A DNA stretch of 64,000 nucleotides, taken from Hemileia vastatrix (lineage: Eukaryota; Basidiomycota; Pucciniomycetes; Pucciniales; Zaghouaniaceae). The stretch covers positions 14,744,001-14,808,000 of the forward strand of contig JASXTE010000005.1 in assembly GCA_030280995.1 (NCBI GenBank), in the 5' to 3' direction. The notes beneath the pieces were generated by a model. That model did not search any database. It had not been told where the DNA came from and worked only from the letters and a program-made list of their open reading frames with translations. Of the stretch, positions 40,192 to 50,981 are shown piece after piece. Positions within the stretch are counted from its first letter, which is position 1. Every line of letters starts with the position of its first letter. The position numbers were made by a program, and so were the translations under genes.

Positions 40192-41331
40192 TGTCAGCCA
40201 GGCTATTCCAGGAGTCCAGTAAATGATATATAAATTATAAAACCTTAAAGAGTGAGTAAGACTTGTATTTAATGAATATAACTTAATATTTTATTACATA
40301 ATGAAATTATATAAGAATTTTATTATATACAAATGTTACATTAAATTTATTGGTTATATATATTTTTATATACAATTAAATTGAGCATAATATAATATAT
40401 TCTACAAATAATGGCGCATTTTTATGTATTTAATAATTATAAATTTATATTTAATTAATTAAAAAACATATATCATAATTACAAGTGTAAATTTGATTTA
40501 TAATATATTTAAATTAATTACTTAAATTTATATATTAACTAATACCTCTCATATGATACTAAACAATTATTAAGGACGCTTCTTTTGACCCTTAATTGTG
40601 TTAGAAAAAACAAATAAATTAATTTGGACTAAATTGAGATTAATTGCTTGTTTTGTTGCGTCAAATTATTTTTTGTTTCACTTAAAATGTCCTCTAATCA
40701 GAATGTACCATCTGTTGGGAATTATATTTCTCATAGTTCCTATGTTTCCAATCTTGTTTAGTTATTTACTATTGTCACTTACTGATTTGGGGATTAATGG
40801 CGGGGAAATTGGATTCTTAATTGGGCTTTTAATTAATTGTTTCATGTTTTTCTCTATATTGTTATGTTTCATTTACTCTTTTGATATGTTTGTTTTATTC
40901 CTTTCTAATCATTGTATTTACTGATATAGTAGCGCTTCAGAGGACCCATTGCCTATAAAAGGGCCTTGGATAATCCCCTGTAGCCTTATCACTTATTATA
41001 CACTCAACAAATTAAATACAATTTTTATATTACGTTTATATTCTTTTTATTAGTAATAAAATTCTAATTAAAATTTTATATAACAATTTAAAGGTTGCTT
41101 TAAGTCTGATAGTAATTATATTGGTTGCCGCGCAGAATTCTTACTTAAATAATATTAATATTTATAAAACCAAATTGTTGTCTCTTCTCAGCTCACTCAT
41201 CGTTGCCTTCTCTCAATAAATTAAATAATTTTATTAAAATTTATTTCTTTTATTACCCATACACCTTTCCTCCTTCTCCTCCTCTCTTTCCTTCTTCTAT
41301 CTTTCTCCTTCTTCTAGACGACCGGCCGACA
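40192..41331 (+). repeat. Gypsy-1 complete 3' LTR (1,140 bp)
   Basis: Starts TGTCAGCC and ends GGCCGACA, an almost perfect 8-bp inverted pair. It has the TATA box CTATAAAAGGGCC and the 18 bp (41117-41134) missing from the combined fragments of copy 1. It defines the LTR limits used for all Gypsy-1 fragments here. Confidence 0.93.
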
Positions 41332-41426
41332 AGCTTTATCTTCCCAAGAATCTGCTTTCCTCTCAGAAACTTCAGCAAAAATGGCGCCAAAATTGGCTCC
41401 TAGGCTTCTGGACCACATCCAGGCGG

Positions 41427-42308
41427 TGTGGTGATCCAAACCTGGGTAGACCCTTGAAGTGCATATTTGGGGGTATTTGGTATGTAGGGTGTTATTGGGG
41501 TTATGGCGTTATTAGTGGATTTTCTCATCTTTAGGTGATAGTTAGTAGTGTTTATGGAGGCTTAATCTAGGTTCACTTATTATTTCTCAGCTTAATTTCC
41601 TTTCTTTTCTCTTCATTTTGGTATCCCTTATGGGTGGTTACCTTGTTTTATAAGGTAGTTATGGTGTTGTTATTGGTATTTATTGGATGTTTATTGCTTA
41701 GTGGTGCTTATGTAGGCTTAAGCTAGGGTCACTTATTATGTCTCAGCTTATTTTATTTTATTTCCTTTTCATTTTGGTATGTCTTATGTGTGTTTATCTT
41801 GTTTATTAGTGAAGTTATGGGTTTTTAGGGTTTTTATTGGTTGTATGGGTGTTTTAGGGCCTAGAAGCGGCCTGCCCGCCTGGGCACTGGAGAGGCACTA
41901 AAATGCACTTTTATGCATGAAAAAGGCTGGGGAAGCTGGATTTTGGGTGGGGAATTGGTCAGGGTGGTCTGTGCACTGGCTGTATGATGCGTGTGTGGGA
42001 AGATTTTTAGGGGAATCATCTTATCTCTTTACTCATCGCCTCTCTGTTCCTCACTGTCTCATTGGCTTGTGTTTTGTTGGAATATATTACTGTTCATTTC
42101 AAATCTTTCTAGTAGTCTGTCTGGGACTATTATCTTCACTTTTAAAGGGGTCAAGTGTGTTTAATTAGAGGGACTAGCAAACAGATCTCCAATTTGCTGC
42201 AACAGGTCAATCTCACTTATTTTTCTAAAGGGACAGGGGTTATTCTTTCTGGTTTTTCTCCAACTCCCTTGGTCAAGGCCTATAGCTAGTACTATAGGAT
42301 TTTCTACA
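41427..42308 (+). repeat. ZE4 5' LTR (882 bp)
   Basis: Starts TGTGGTGATCC and ends TTTCTACA. Very similar to the 3' LTR at 45995-46863, with indels and point differences that indicate some age. A GC-richer patch lies at about 41868-41893. The end block with CTAGTACTATAGGAT is shared with the ZE2 and ZE3 LTRs. Confidence 0.92.
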
Positions 42309-42312
42309 TTTC

Positions 42313-42329
42313 TGGTGCCCAACGTGGGG
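42313..42329 (+). promoter_or_regulatory. ZE4 primer-binding site
   Basis: TGGTGCCCAACGTGGGG, 4 bp after the LTR. TGG plus a stem-like sequence is the normal form of a tRNA-complementary primer site in gypsy elements. The tRNA was not identified. Confidence 0.7.
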
Positions 42330-42546
42330 TCGAATCTGTTGGCTTTTTGGAATCTCTGTTGATCTAGGCTTCTCTCTTTGGTGGATCTACTTTGGTGGAT
42401 TTTGGATTTGGTGCTATATCTCTTTGTGGTTGGTCTAGGGGTCTTCTTTTCTGTTGGTTTTGGTCCCTCCTAGGTCTCTAAGGCTTTTGGGGGGGACTTT
42501 GGCTATCTTTGGTGGAGATTGGAGGCTGTAACTTGGAATTGCTAGG

Positions 42547-43929
42547 ATGGTTAGGATTCAGATTTGGGATGGTTCAAGGTTTTTGGGGGAGGATGCAAAG
42601 GGGTTTTTGGCTAGGTTTGAGGTTGCTTCTGAGATTTTTGGGGCCTCACTGTTGGACATGGTTAGGCAAGTAATCTTTTTCATTGGTAATAGGGAGGTGG
42701 AGAAGGAAGTTTCTGTCATGGCAGGATATAGGAGTCAGGACTGGGGAAAGTTGAAGATTGAAATGGTTAAAAGGTGGCCTACTACTTTCTCAATGGTGGA
42801 TCTTCATGGGATTGCTAGGAAGTGGGAATTGAAAGGTGGTGTAACTTCTCTTTCTCAGTATGGGGAATTTATGGAGGAGTTTGGGGAGGCTCTGGATTAT
42901 CTGGTATATAATGATATATTACCACATAAAGATGGGGCCAAGTATGTATTTTGGAGTGCCATGGGTAGGGATGTAAATTTGAAGGTTTTGGAGATTCTTT
43001 TCAAGGCTGACTTGATGAAGACTCTTCCAAATGGGGAAAATAGGATTCCTGGTATGGCTATTCTGAAGGAGGTTATTTTGGGATATTTGGATGGTATGAT
43101 GGATAGGGATGTGGAATCTGGAGAGGAAATCCTGTTGGATGGAGAGGTTCAGGAGACTGTGGTGGAAAATTCAGTTTCTGGGGAGGTGTTGGAGCCATCA
43201 ATTTTGGTAGATGGGTACTCTGATGATGTTTGTGAAACTTATTTTTCTTTTCCAAAGGATGCCATGGGATCTTGGGAATGTGCTTCACTGGATGTTTTGG
43301 AAATGTGCACACTGGAGGATCAGTGTATTTCCTCAAGTTTGGGTGAATTATGTGGGAAGGAGGACTTGTCTGGTCATGAAGAAGGATATTGGGATATTGA
43401 GAAGGAATCTGTGGCGAATGAATGGTTGCTGTGAGATGATTATTTTTCTTTCTCAAGTTCAGATAATGGCTTTTTGGAGGAGGATGTATCAGTTGAATTT
43501 TTGGATGGACAGAAAGATTCTGTCTTGGATCTTTTTCTAATAGAGGAAGATTATTTTCTGGTGGTTCCCTCAAGATCAGAAGGTCTCTGCATGGAGGAAG
43601 ATTTTTATTTTGATTTTATGGATGTTATTCTGGAGGATTTTGCAGATTCTAAGCAAGATTCCTATGGGGAAGAGGAAAATTGTGATGTCTTGGATGTCAC
43701 TGGTATGGAGGTTAATTTTAAAGATGTGGTGGAGGTTCCAGATGTTTCACAGGGTGGAGAATTTATTGATTCTGGTGATGTGAACTATGGTAGACTCAGT
43801 GTATGGAGGAGGATGGAAGATTTGTTTGGAGGTCTGATGTTGGGATATCAGAATTGGAAGAGGAGCTTAGGGGGTTCAGGCCCTAGGGGAAAACTTATTG
43901 GTTTCAACCTTAGGATTTCAAGAATCTGA
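42547..43929 (+). pseudogene. ZE4 Gag-like gene with one in-frame TGA
   Basis: The ORF starts at ATG 42547, stops at TGA 43432-43434 after 295 codons, and continues in the same frame to 43929. Residues about 10-180 resemble a gypsy Gag core (FLARFEVASEIFGAS, then WGKLKIEMVKRW). The remainder is very acidic and Glu/Asp/Val-rich. No zinc knuckle or protease is seen. The single TGA could be a mutation or read-through; only one copy is in the window, so this cannot be decided. Confidence 0.65.
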
Positions 43930-45984
43930 TTCCTCAAAAATGAGGATAAACTACTTAATTTGTTTTGGTTTTGCTTAATTTGGCCTCTATGTATTTGGTC
44001 AGGATTTTTTTTTGTTTTGTCCAATTTTTATCAGTCTCTCTGGCTCAAGTCTCTATACAAAAAAGGGAAATAATGAGAAAAAAATCTTAGTATAATGAAG
44101 ATGGAAGAAAATAAAATTTCAAGTGAAGATGGATATCTTATTTAAAAGAAAATGAGGATAAAAATGATGATCATTGGTTTTATCAAACCTCCAGCAAGAG
44201 GTTAAACTGCAAAATTTTATTTCTAAATTGGATTTTTTTGGCTTTCAAGAATTTTAATGGTTTTTTTAATGGTTTTGGTTTTTTATGGGAGAAGATTTGT
44301 GTTGGAAAATCCTTTTGTTAGAGTGGGGCTTCTAGATGTTATTTTGGCAAGTGTGGGGGTGACTGATGGGCTGGCTGCTCTATCAACAGTTACCCCAGAT
44401 TGTCTGTTTCCAACCCCTTCTCTTAATTTTGTTGAATTCTAGTATTTGTTTTTTTCTTTAACAGGTTTTTAGTCCAACATGACTTTAAACTGTAAATTCT
44501 TTTGGTCTTCAAGTGCTGGACCCCTCATGTTTATTGGTTTTGTTTAATTTTGTTGGATGTTGTGTTTTTGTTAGAAGGTACCCAGGGGGGGCTTCTAAAT
44601 TTTATTTTGGCAAGTGTGGGGGTAATTGATGAGCTGGCTGCTTTGTAGAACAGTTACCCCAGAATGTCTGTTTCAAGCCTTTGGTTTTTTTCTAGTTGAA
44701 TTCTAGTGTTGCTTTTTTGTGATTCAGGTTTTTAGTCCTCTATGACTTTAAACTGGATTGCCTTGGATGTTTTTTGGTGATTTTGGATTGGTGGTGGATC
44801 ACTGGTGGTCTCCCATCATTTTTACTTATTGGAGGGAGCCCACCCAGTGATCTCTTCCGTTGACCTGGAGCTGGCTTTGCTATGTGGTTCTAGGGTGTTG
44901 GCTGTGAAAGTGGTGGATTCAAGATTATTTTCTTTTTTTTTCTCTTTTTTTTCTTTTAATTTTTTTATGGAGGCTATGTTTGTTCAAAGGCTCAAGATAG
45001 GGCTCTGGCAATGTTTTTGGTAGAAGAGGAGGAGTCAAAATAAAAAAAAAATTTTTTTAGGTGTGACCACATCAAGGTGCACTTGGATGTGGGTAAGGTA
45101 TCAGGGGATCAGCTCATCAATTGGCTGGGGGATACCATTTTATTTTTTTATTTATTAAAGGAGGTTAAATGTTTTGGCTTTGATGGTTTTTGGTTTGGGG
45201 ATTTGTGGGCTATACCTTCTAGATTTTTTTCTGGAAGGTCCTTCAAGACTTCAAGCTGAATTTTTTTTTAATAATGGGATATATCTTCAAGATTTTTTTT
45301 CTGGAAAGTCCTTCAAGACTTTAAACTGATCCTTTAATTACAGGCTCAAGATTTTTTGATGGTAAGTCCCCCAAGACTATAAACTGAGGAATGGGAGGCA
45401 GTGTGATGTGAATGTTTAAAGGCGGAAGGATCCAAGGGGGAACTTCTGAATTTTGTAAAGGCAAGTTTGGGGGTGACTGATGGGCTGGAAGCTCTATCTA
45501 CAGTTACTCCAGAAAGTTAGTTACTTCTCTAAATCTTTTTCTGGTTGATCTCTGGTTCTGGGTTCTGTGATTCAGGTTTTTGCAGTCCCCCAAGACTATA
45601 AACTGAGGATTTTTGGAGTCCCCCAAGACTTTAAACTGAGGGTTGTGAGTCCTCCAAGACTATAAAATGAGGAAATTTTTATGTTGGTAGAAGGTTATAG
45701 TCAGGAAGACTTGTCAACTGGATATCACTTTTCATTTTTGGAGGCTGGTACAGCCAGAGTTGGAATTCAGGAACAGAAGAAAGATATTTTTTTCACAGAG
45801 ATAGATTTAATTTAAAGGCATGGTGCAAGAGAAGTTTTACAGAAGAAGCTTGGATTGCTAGTTCAGAAGTTCACTTAGGATGGAATAGGATCTGGTGGAA
45901 GAGAGAAATGGGCTGTTTATAAATATTCTGGAGAGATGTTCAAACATGGCTGTTGGAGAAGGAAGAATGGGGACATTCTTGATT
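43930..45984 (+). other. ZE4 non-coding 3' region: repeat blocks and hairpins
   Basis: No gene. Three copies of a block containing GTGACTGATGGGCTGG or a variant lie at about 44337-44440, 44587-44690 and 45425-45520. At least eight copies of the short hairpin repeat (AGTCCCCCAAGACT then TTAAACTG, or variants) lie between 44466 and 45700. One copy of the CCACATC/GATGTGG motif lies at 45067-45135. Just before the purine tract the reverse strand resembles the start of ZE gene 1, badly decayed. Confidence 0.75.
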
Positions 45985-45994
45985 GGAGGGAGGA
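45985..45994 (+). promoter_or_regulatory. ZE4 polypurine tract
   Basis: GGAGGGAGGA directly before the 3' LTR start TGTGG. The same purine run, in reverse, adjoins the LTRs of ZE2 (52053-52062) and ZE3 (60224-60233). Confidence 0.8.
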
Positions 45995-46863
45995 TGTGGT
46001 GATCCAAACCTGGGTAGGCCTTTGAAGTGCATATTTGGGGGTATTTGGTATGTAGGGTGTTATTGGGGTTATGGTGTTATTAGTGGATTTTCTCATCTTT
46101 AGGTGATAGTTAGTAGTGTTTATGGAGGCTTAATCTAGGGTCACTTATTATGTCTCAGCTTAATTTCCTTTCTTTTCTCTTCTTTTTGGTATCCCTTATG
46201 GGTGGTTACCTTGTTTTATAGGGTAGTTATGGTGTTGTTATTGGTATTTATCGGATGTTTATTACTTAGTGCTGCTTATGTAGGCTTAAGCTAGAGTCAC
46301 TTATTATGTCTCAGCTTATTTTCCTTTATTTTCTTTTCATTTTGGTATGTCTTACGTGTGTTTATCTTGTTTATTAGTGAAGTTATGGGGTTTTAGGGTT
46401 TTTAGGGTTTTTATTGGTTGTATGGGTGTTTTAGGGCCTAGAAGCAGCCTTCCCGCCTGGGCACTGGAGAGGCACTAAAATGCACTTTTATGCATGAAAA
46501 AGGATGGGAAAGCTGGATTTTGGGTGGGGAATTGGTCAGGGTGGTCTGTGCACTGGCTGTATGATGCGTGTGTGGGAAGATTTTTAGGGGAATCATCTTA
46601 TCTCTTTACTCATTGCCTCTCTGTTCCTCACTGTCTCATTGGCTTGTGTTTTGTTGGAATATATTACTGTTCATTTCAACTCTTTCTTGTAGTCTGCCTG
46701 GGAATATTATCTTCACTTTTAAAGGGGTCTAGCAAACAGATCTCCAATTTGCTGCAACAGGTAAATCTCACTTGTTTTTCTAAAGCGACAGGGGATTTTC
46801 TCTCTGGGTTTTCTCCAACTCCCTTGGTCAAGGCCTATAGCTAGTACTATAGGATTGTCTACA
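45995..46863 (+). repeat. ZE4 3' LTR (869 bp)
   Basis: Starts TGTGGTGATCC, ends TTGTCTACA, followed by the GCGG target repeat and then ZE1 gene 2. Confidence 0.92.
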
Positions 46864-48047
46864 GCGGCTCTCCCGTTGTTGGGTGGCCTTCCCGCCTCAT
46901 CAGAAAACAAAAATCAGGCTCAGAACATTCAAATTCAGCCAGAAAACAACCAAAATCTTCCATCCAACACCAATAACTCAACACCACGACCTCCTAACGC
47001 TCCCAGAGCAATGCATACCGCAACCATTTCCTCTTCTATCAACACCAGAAACTCCAACATCTCTATAAAACTTCCCAAAGGACCCACTTAAAACACCAGA
47101 ACAGCCAACACTGTTTCCAAACGCAAATCTCCTGTTACTTCAGGAGAAAAAAACTTCACCTCTCCTCTGATACTTCTTTTTCTTCTGGATCTTCATCCAG
47201 CAGATCACCATCTCCTGGTCCTTCCCTCAATCAACCTGGCACTCCTCCACCAGCATCTACCAAACCTACACAAAGAAACAATATAAACAATAACAACAAC
47301 AACAGCCCTGCTGCTGCAACCAGGTCACAGGAACCTCCTTCTTCTCCTTCATCTTCTCAACACCATTCAGAGGATTACCACCAAAATCGATACCTCCATC
47401 TGGTGGATCCTCCTACAACACCAATTCAACATTCTTCAGCCGTCCAGATTCCGCCTGCATACAAATTTGAGGATCTCCTAATTTGTAAGTACCAAAATAA
47501 AATAACAAAACTCAATTTCTTCAACAGAGAATAATTATTGAACCAATTCTTCTGTTTTTAGTTGGAACCCCGCCTCCTGCAACTGCATTTGGGACTGGAC
47601 AACCCCTAGAAACTACTTTGACACTGGATTACGTTGATATGAAGCAACACCTAAGCATGAGGTGTTCTAACATGCTTAAGGCATTTGCTCTCCATGGTCC
47701 GTTGAATGATTTTGAAATGAATCTGAGAAAACAACTCCTTCATCACCACTGGAAGATGTCTCAAATTATCAAGCACACTTTCCAGCACTCCATTCCTGCT
47801 TCTTCTTCTTCTTCCCAAAGTTTACCTTCTGGCCCATTTCCTGACCACTATAAACAGTATAATTTCTCCAGCAGCCTGCACTACAAAGAGCACAGTTTTT
47901 CCTCTAATCAATACAAGAAACAAAAATGCCAACACCATCTGGACCAACTGCCAGAGGCTTCTACATCCCGTCATTAAATAAAAGTATTTTAAAAAAAATT
48001 ACTAATTAGAAAAAATAATAACAGCTTACAGATATATAAAAAATTTG

Positions 48048-48773
48048 TTTTATTTTTATTTTTATTTTTATTTTTATTTTTATTTTTATTTTTATATTTA
48101 TTTTTATTTTTATTTTTATTTTTATTTTTATTTTTATTTTTATTTTTATTTTTATTTTTATTTTTATTTTTATTTTTATTTTTATTTTTATTTTTATTTT
48201 TATTTTTATTTTTATTTTTATTTTTATTTTTATTTTTATTTTTATTTTTATTTTTATTTGTATTTTTATTTTTATTTTTATTTTTATTTTTATTTTTATT
48301 TTTATTTTTATTTTTATTTTTATTTTTATTTTTATTTTTATTTTTATTTTTATTTTTATTTTTATTTTTATTTTTATTTTTATTTTTATTTTTATTTTTA
48401 TTTTTATTTTTATTTTTATTTTTATTTTTATTTTTATTTTTATTTTTATTTTTATTTTTATTTTTATTTTTATTTTTATTTTTATTTTTATTTTTATTTT
48501 TATTTTTATTTTTATTTTTATTTTTATTTTTATTTTTATTTTTATTTTTATTTTTATTTTTATTTTTATTTTTATTTTTATTTTTATTTTTATTTTTATT
48601 TTTATTTTTATTTTTATTTTTATTTTTATTTTTATTTTTATTTTTATTTTTATTTTTATTTTTATTTTTATTTTTATTTTTATTTTTATTTTTATTTTTA
48701 TTTTTATTTTTATTTTTATTTTTATTTTTATTTTTATTTTTATTTTTATTTTTATTTTTATTTTTATTTTTAT
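48048..48773 (+). repeat. Hexanucleotide array (TTTTTA)n, about 121 units
   Basis: About 726 bp of one hexamer with only two substitutions seen (near 48096 and at 48260). In ZE2 and ZE3 the same place, just downstream of gene 2, has only AT-rich DNA or a simple T-run (63220-63234), so the array expanded in this copy. The open frame it creates (alternating Phe-Tyr) has no coding credentials. Confidence 0.95.
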
Positions 48774-48865
48774 CTACTAAACTACTAACATACTATAAAA
48801 AGAATTTGAAAATGAAATTAAAATGAAATAAATAAAATAATATGAACTAAATAATTTTTAGAATG

Positions 48866-49114
48866 GTATCCCCCAGCCAATTGATGAGCTGATCCCCTGA
48901 TACCTTACCCTCATCCAAGTGCACCTTGATGTGGATACACAATTAAATATTTTAAATGATTAGGGATAAAAATTAGAAATTAAAGAAAATAATAAAAAAT
49001 GAAACAGAAAAAAATGAAATAAAGAAAAAAGAAAAATAGCATTGCCCGGCCAATTGATGAGCCTTTCCCCACCAATTCTTGCCCACATCCAGGTGACCCT
49101 GATGTGGTAACACC
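48866..49114 (-). ncRNA. ZE1 paired RNA-like motifs 1 and 2
   Basis: Motif 1 (48866-48934) and motif 2 (49039-49114) are related and 105 bp apart. Both have CCAATTGATGAGC followed by arms CCACATC/GATGTGG around a loop that itself contains GTGCAC or GGTGACC. Here the motif 1 left arm is altered to CTCATCC. The sense strand is assigned to follow pol; this is a guess. Confidence 0.5.
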
Positions 49115-49362
49115 ATAATTTTGTGATTTTTCCCTCTTTACATTCTAATAACCCCCATAAAAAATTAAAAGAAAAAAAGAGAAAAAAGAAAATAATCTAA
49201 AACTACTATCTAACACAAAAATCAGAAAAAAAAGAAAAAGTCCAATCCAAAGAAATGATCATTGGGTCGGCTCCCTCCGATAAGTAAAAATGGTGGGAGA
49301 CCACCAGTGATCCACCACCACTCCAAAGAAACAAAGAAGGCAGTCCAAAGCCAGTTTAAAGT

Positions 49363-50157
49363 TGTTAGCCAGGCTATTAGAGTTACCCGGTAAAATAATT
49401 AATTATTTTACTGAGATGAAGCCACACTTTTTTTCTTACTAATAATTAATTATTTACTTATGTATTACTTACAACTAACTAAGTATATTAAGTAGTGTAA
49501 ATAATTAATTTAAGTAAATGTCCCATACATTTTTACTCCCTAACACCGTGCTCAATAATGCAGTTGATTGGGAATAAAGATTAATAATAAAAATATAATA
49601 AAAAAACCTTAAAAATATTATATTACTTAATTGAGAGATTTTGGATTTCTGTGAAATCAATATAATAAACTCAAATGTGTTGTATTAATTGTGACAGTCC
49701 AAGGGAACTCATACTTTATTACCAATAAAATTGATGCCTTGTTGACGTACCAATTAATTTCACTTTTATTTTATGTCATATATATACTCCTACTTGGTCA
49801 GCTTCTTTCTCACATCCTTGTAATAGATGGTGCAAATTCTGTGTCTTTATTTCCCTCATTTTTGCTTATAAAAGGCCCTCACTTTTGTACCTTTCAAATC
49901 ATTCCTTCCTTTACTCACTTTTATTATAACTACATATAAAAGCTGTTTATTATAATCAATTAGTGTTTTAGTATTTACATTATCCGTAATTCTAAACCTT
50001 TAAAATAATAGTACTCCATCCCTGTACCTCTTCTTATTTGAGTAAAAAATCTTTAGAAGATAAGAAAATACGTACTAAGTTTGAAATCCTTTAAAGCCAT
50101 TGTTGCCGCCCTTGGACCTCCCTGAAAAACCTTCTAGACTTGAAAGACCCCTTCACA
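49363..50157 (+). mobile_element. Solo LTR of the Gypsy-2 type (795 bp)
   Basis: Starts TGTTAGCC, ends TTCACA and is flanked by a perfect 5-bp target duplication, AAAGT (49358-49362 and 50158-50162). The empty site is visible in ZE2 at about 55594-55606, where TTTAAAGTCATAG is continuous. It contains TATAAAAGGCCC like the Gypsy-2 LTR. It arose by recombination between the two LTRs of a full element. Confidence 0.9.
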
Positions 50158-50649
50158 AAAGTCATAGTGGACTTACAACCTGAATAACAAAAACGAGAAC
50201 TAGGATGCAACTAGGACAAACAAAATACTTGAAACAGACATTATGGGGTAACTGTTCTACAGAGCAGCAAGCTCATCAGTTATCCCCACACTTGCAAAAA
50301 TAAAATCTAGCAGCCCCCCTGGGCATCTTCTAACAAAAATACAACATCCAACACAAAAACCAAAACCAGTAATCGTGAAGAGTCCAGCACTTGAAGACTA
50401 AAAGAATTTCCAGTTTAAAGTCATAGAGGACTAAAACCTGTGTAGAAAAATCAATACTAGGCTTCAAACAATTAAGAGAAGGGGTTGGAAACAGACAATC
50501 TGGGGTAATTGTTAATAGAGCAGCCAGCCCATCAGTCACCCCCACACTTGCCAAGGCAAAATCTAGAAGCCCCACCCATGGGTACCTTCTAACAAAAGTT
50601 TCCAACAAAACAGATGCACAGCATCACCACAAAAAAAAATCCAAAATTA
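50158..50649 (-). other. ZE1 repeat blocks downstream of pol
   Basis: Two copies (about 50235-50330 and 50480-50600) of the GATGGGCTGGCTG block and one short hairpin repeat (about 50411-50436). No gene. The arrangement matches ZE2 55600-56095. Confidence 0.65.
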
Positions 50650-50981
50650 AAGAATGGTCCATAGTTTATCCTTATTGCTGAGTCAATCTTCCTCACTTCT
50701 TGTGCCTCTAGGGTAAAACCTCTTCACCTGATCCCCAGCCACCCTCTTCTTTAGGACTGCACCATCCAACTCTTCCAAAACATAAGAACCTCCAGAAACC
50801 TGAGATAAGACTCTTTAAGGTCCATTACATCTGTCAGAAAACATTTTTCCCCCCTCACTCTCCAAACTTCTATTATACACCAAAACCAAACAACCAGGTT
50901 TCAAGGGATTCCTGAGTCTATGAGCCATCTTCTTGTCCCAGTATCTGACTGATTGATTTCTTATCTTCATCATTCTAGCGT
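50650..50981 (-). pseudogene. ZE1 pol C-terminal remnant
   Basis: On the minus strand it matches the end of ZE2 integrase (IRNQSVRYWDKK, then LRNPLKPGCLVL). It is cut at 50981 by the ZE2 LTR. The rest of ZE1 pol must lie beyond ZE2 and ZE3, outside the window. Confidence 0.75.

Larger units (their letters stand above)
28281..41116. repeat. Large segmental repeat, copy 2
   Basis: Second copy of 1-12866. It holds the same non-coding segment (28281-30190), Copia-1 left part and Gypsy-1, with a 30-bp in-frame deletion at about 35427. After 41116 it continues into the rest of the Gypsy-1 LTR rather than into Copia-2. I cannot see a repeat or target duplication at 28280/28281 that would explain the junction. 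Confidence 0.95.
33112..41331 (+). mobile_element. Gypsy-1, second copy, with complete 3' LTR
   Basis: 5' LTR fragment 33112-33308, leader to 34019, one Gag-Pol ORF and a full-length 3' LTR. The 3' LTR is followed directly by ZE1 gene 2 sequence at 41332, so on this side Gypsy-1 has an ordinary LTR end. Its left end is the same copia fusion as in copy 1. A single simple insertion cannot give both ends. Confidence 0.93.
41427..46863 (+). mobile_element. ZE4: plus-strand, pol-less ZE element inserted in ZE1 gene 2
   Basis: Complete LTRs (41427-42308 and 45995-46863), a primer site, a Gag-like gene, repeat blocks and a polypurine tract, flanked by a GCGG direct repeat (41423-41426 and 46864-46867). 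There is no reverse transcriptase or integrase and no intact zinc gene; traces of gene 1 remain next to the 3' LTR in antisense. It is a non-autonomous deletion derivative that would need enzymes from a full ZE element. Confidence 0.9.
41332..47977 (+). pseudogene. ZE1 gene 2 (Zn-cluster gene), split by ZE4
   Basis: Two pieces, 41332-41426 and 46864-47977, align with gene 2 of ZE2 and ZE3. The N-terminal zinc cluster lies left of the Gypsy-1 junction and is missing. The right piece has frame breaks in the low-complexity middle, then a 77-nt intron (47485-47561, GTAAGT...TTTTTAG) and a C-terminal exon of about 138 codons ending at 47977. That exon (LDY.DMKQHLS.CSNMLKA, then HGPLNDFE) is the best kept part and has nearly the same length in all three copies. 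Confidence 0.75.
41332..50981 (-). mobile_element. ZE1: outermost ZE-family LTR element, partial
   Basis: A minus-strand element (judged by its pol remnant) that hosts three insertions. Preserved parts are antisense gene 2 (41332-41426 and 46864-47977), a long TTTTTA array, two RNA-like motifs (48866-48934, 49039-49114), repeat blocks (50160-50640) and the pol C-terminus (50650-50981). ZE4 splits gene 2, a solo LTR splits the repeats, and ZE2 cuts pol at 50981/50982. Its left end was lost at the Gypsy-1 junction. Confidence 0.8.

Noticed and set aside
43073..43573. 166-codon minus-strand frame in the ZE4 Gag-like gene
   Set aside because: Pro/His-rich reverse reading of the acidic Gag tail; no independent support.
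48045..48788. Open frame of 247 codons encoding alternating Phe-Tyr
   Set aside because: It is simply the TTTTTA array read in one frame; no sequence outside the repeat supports a gene.
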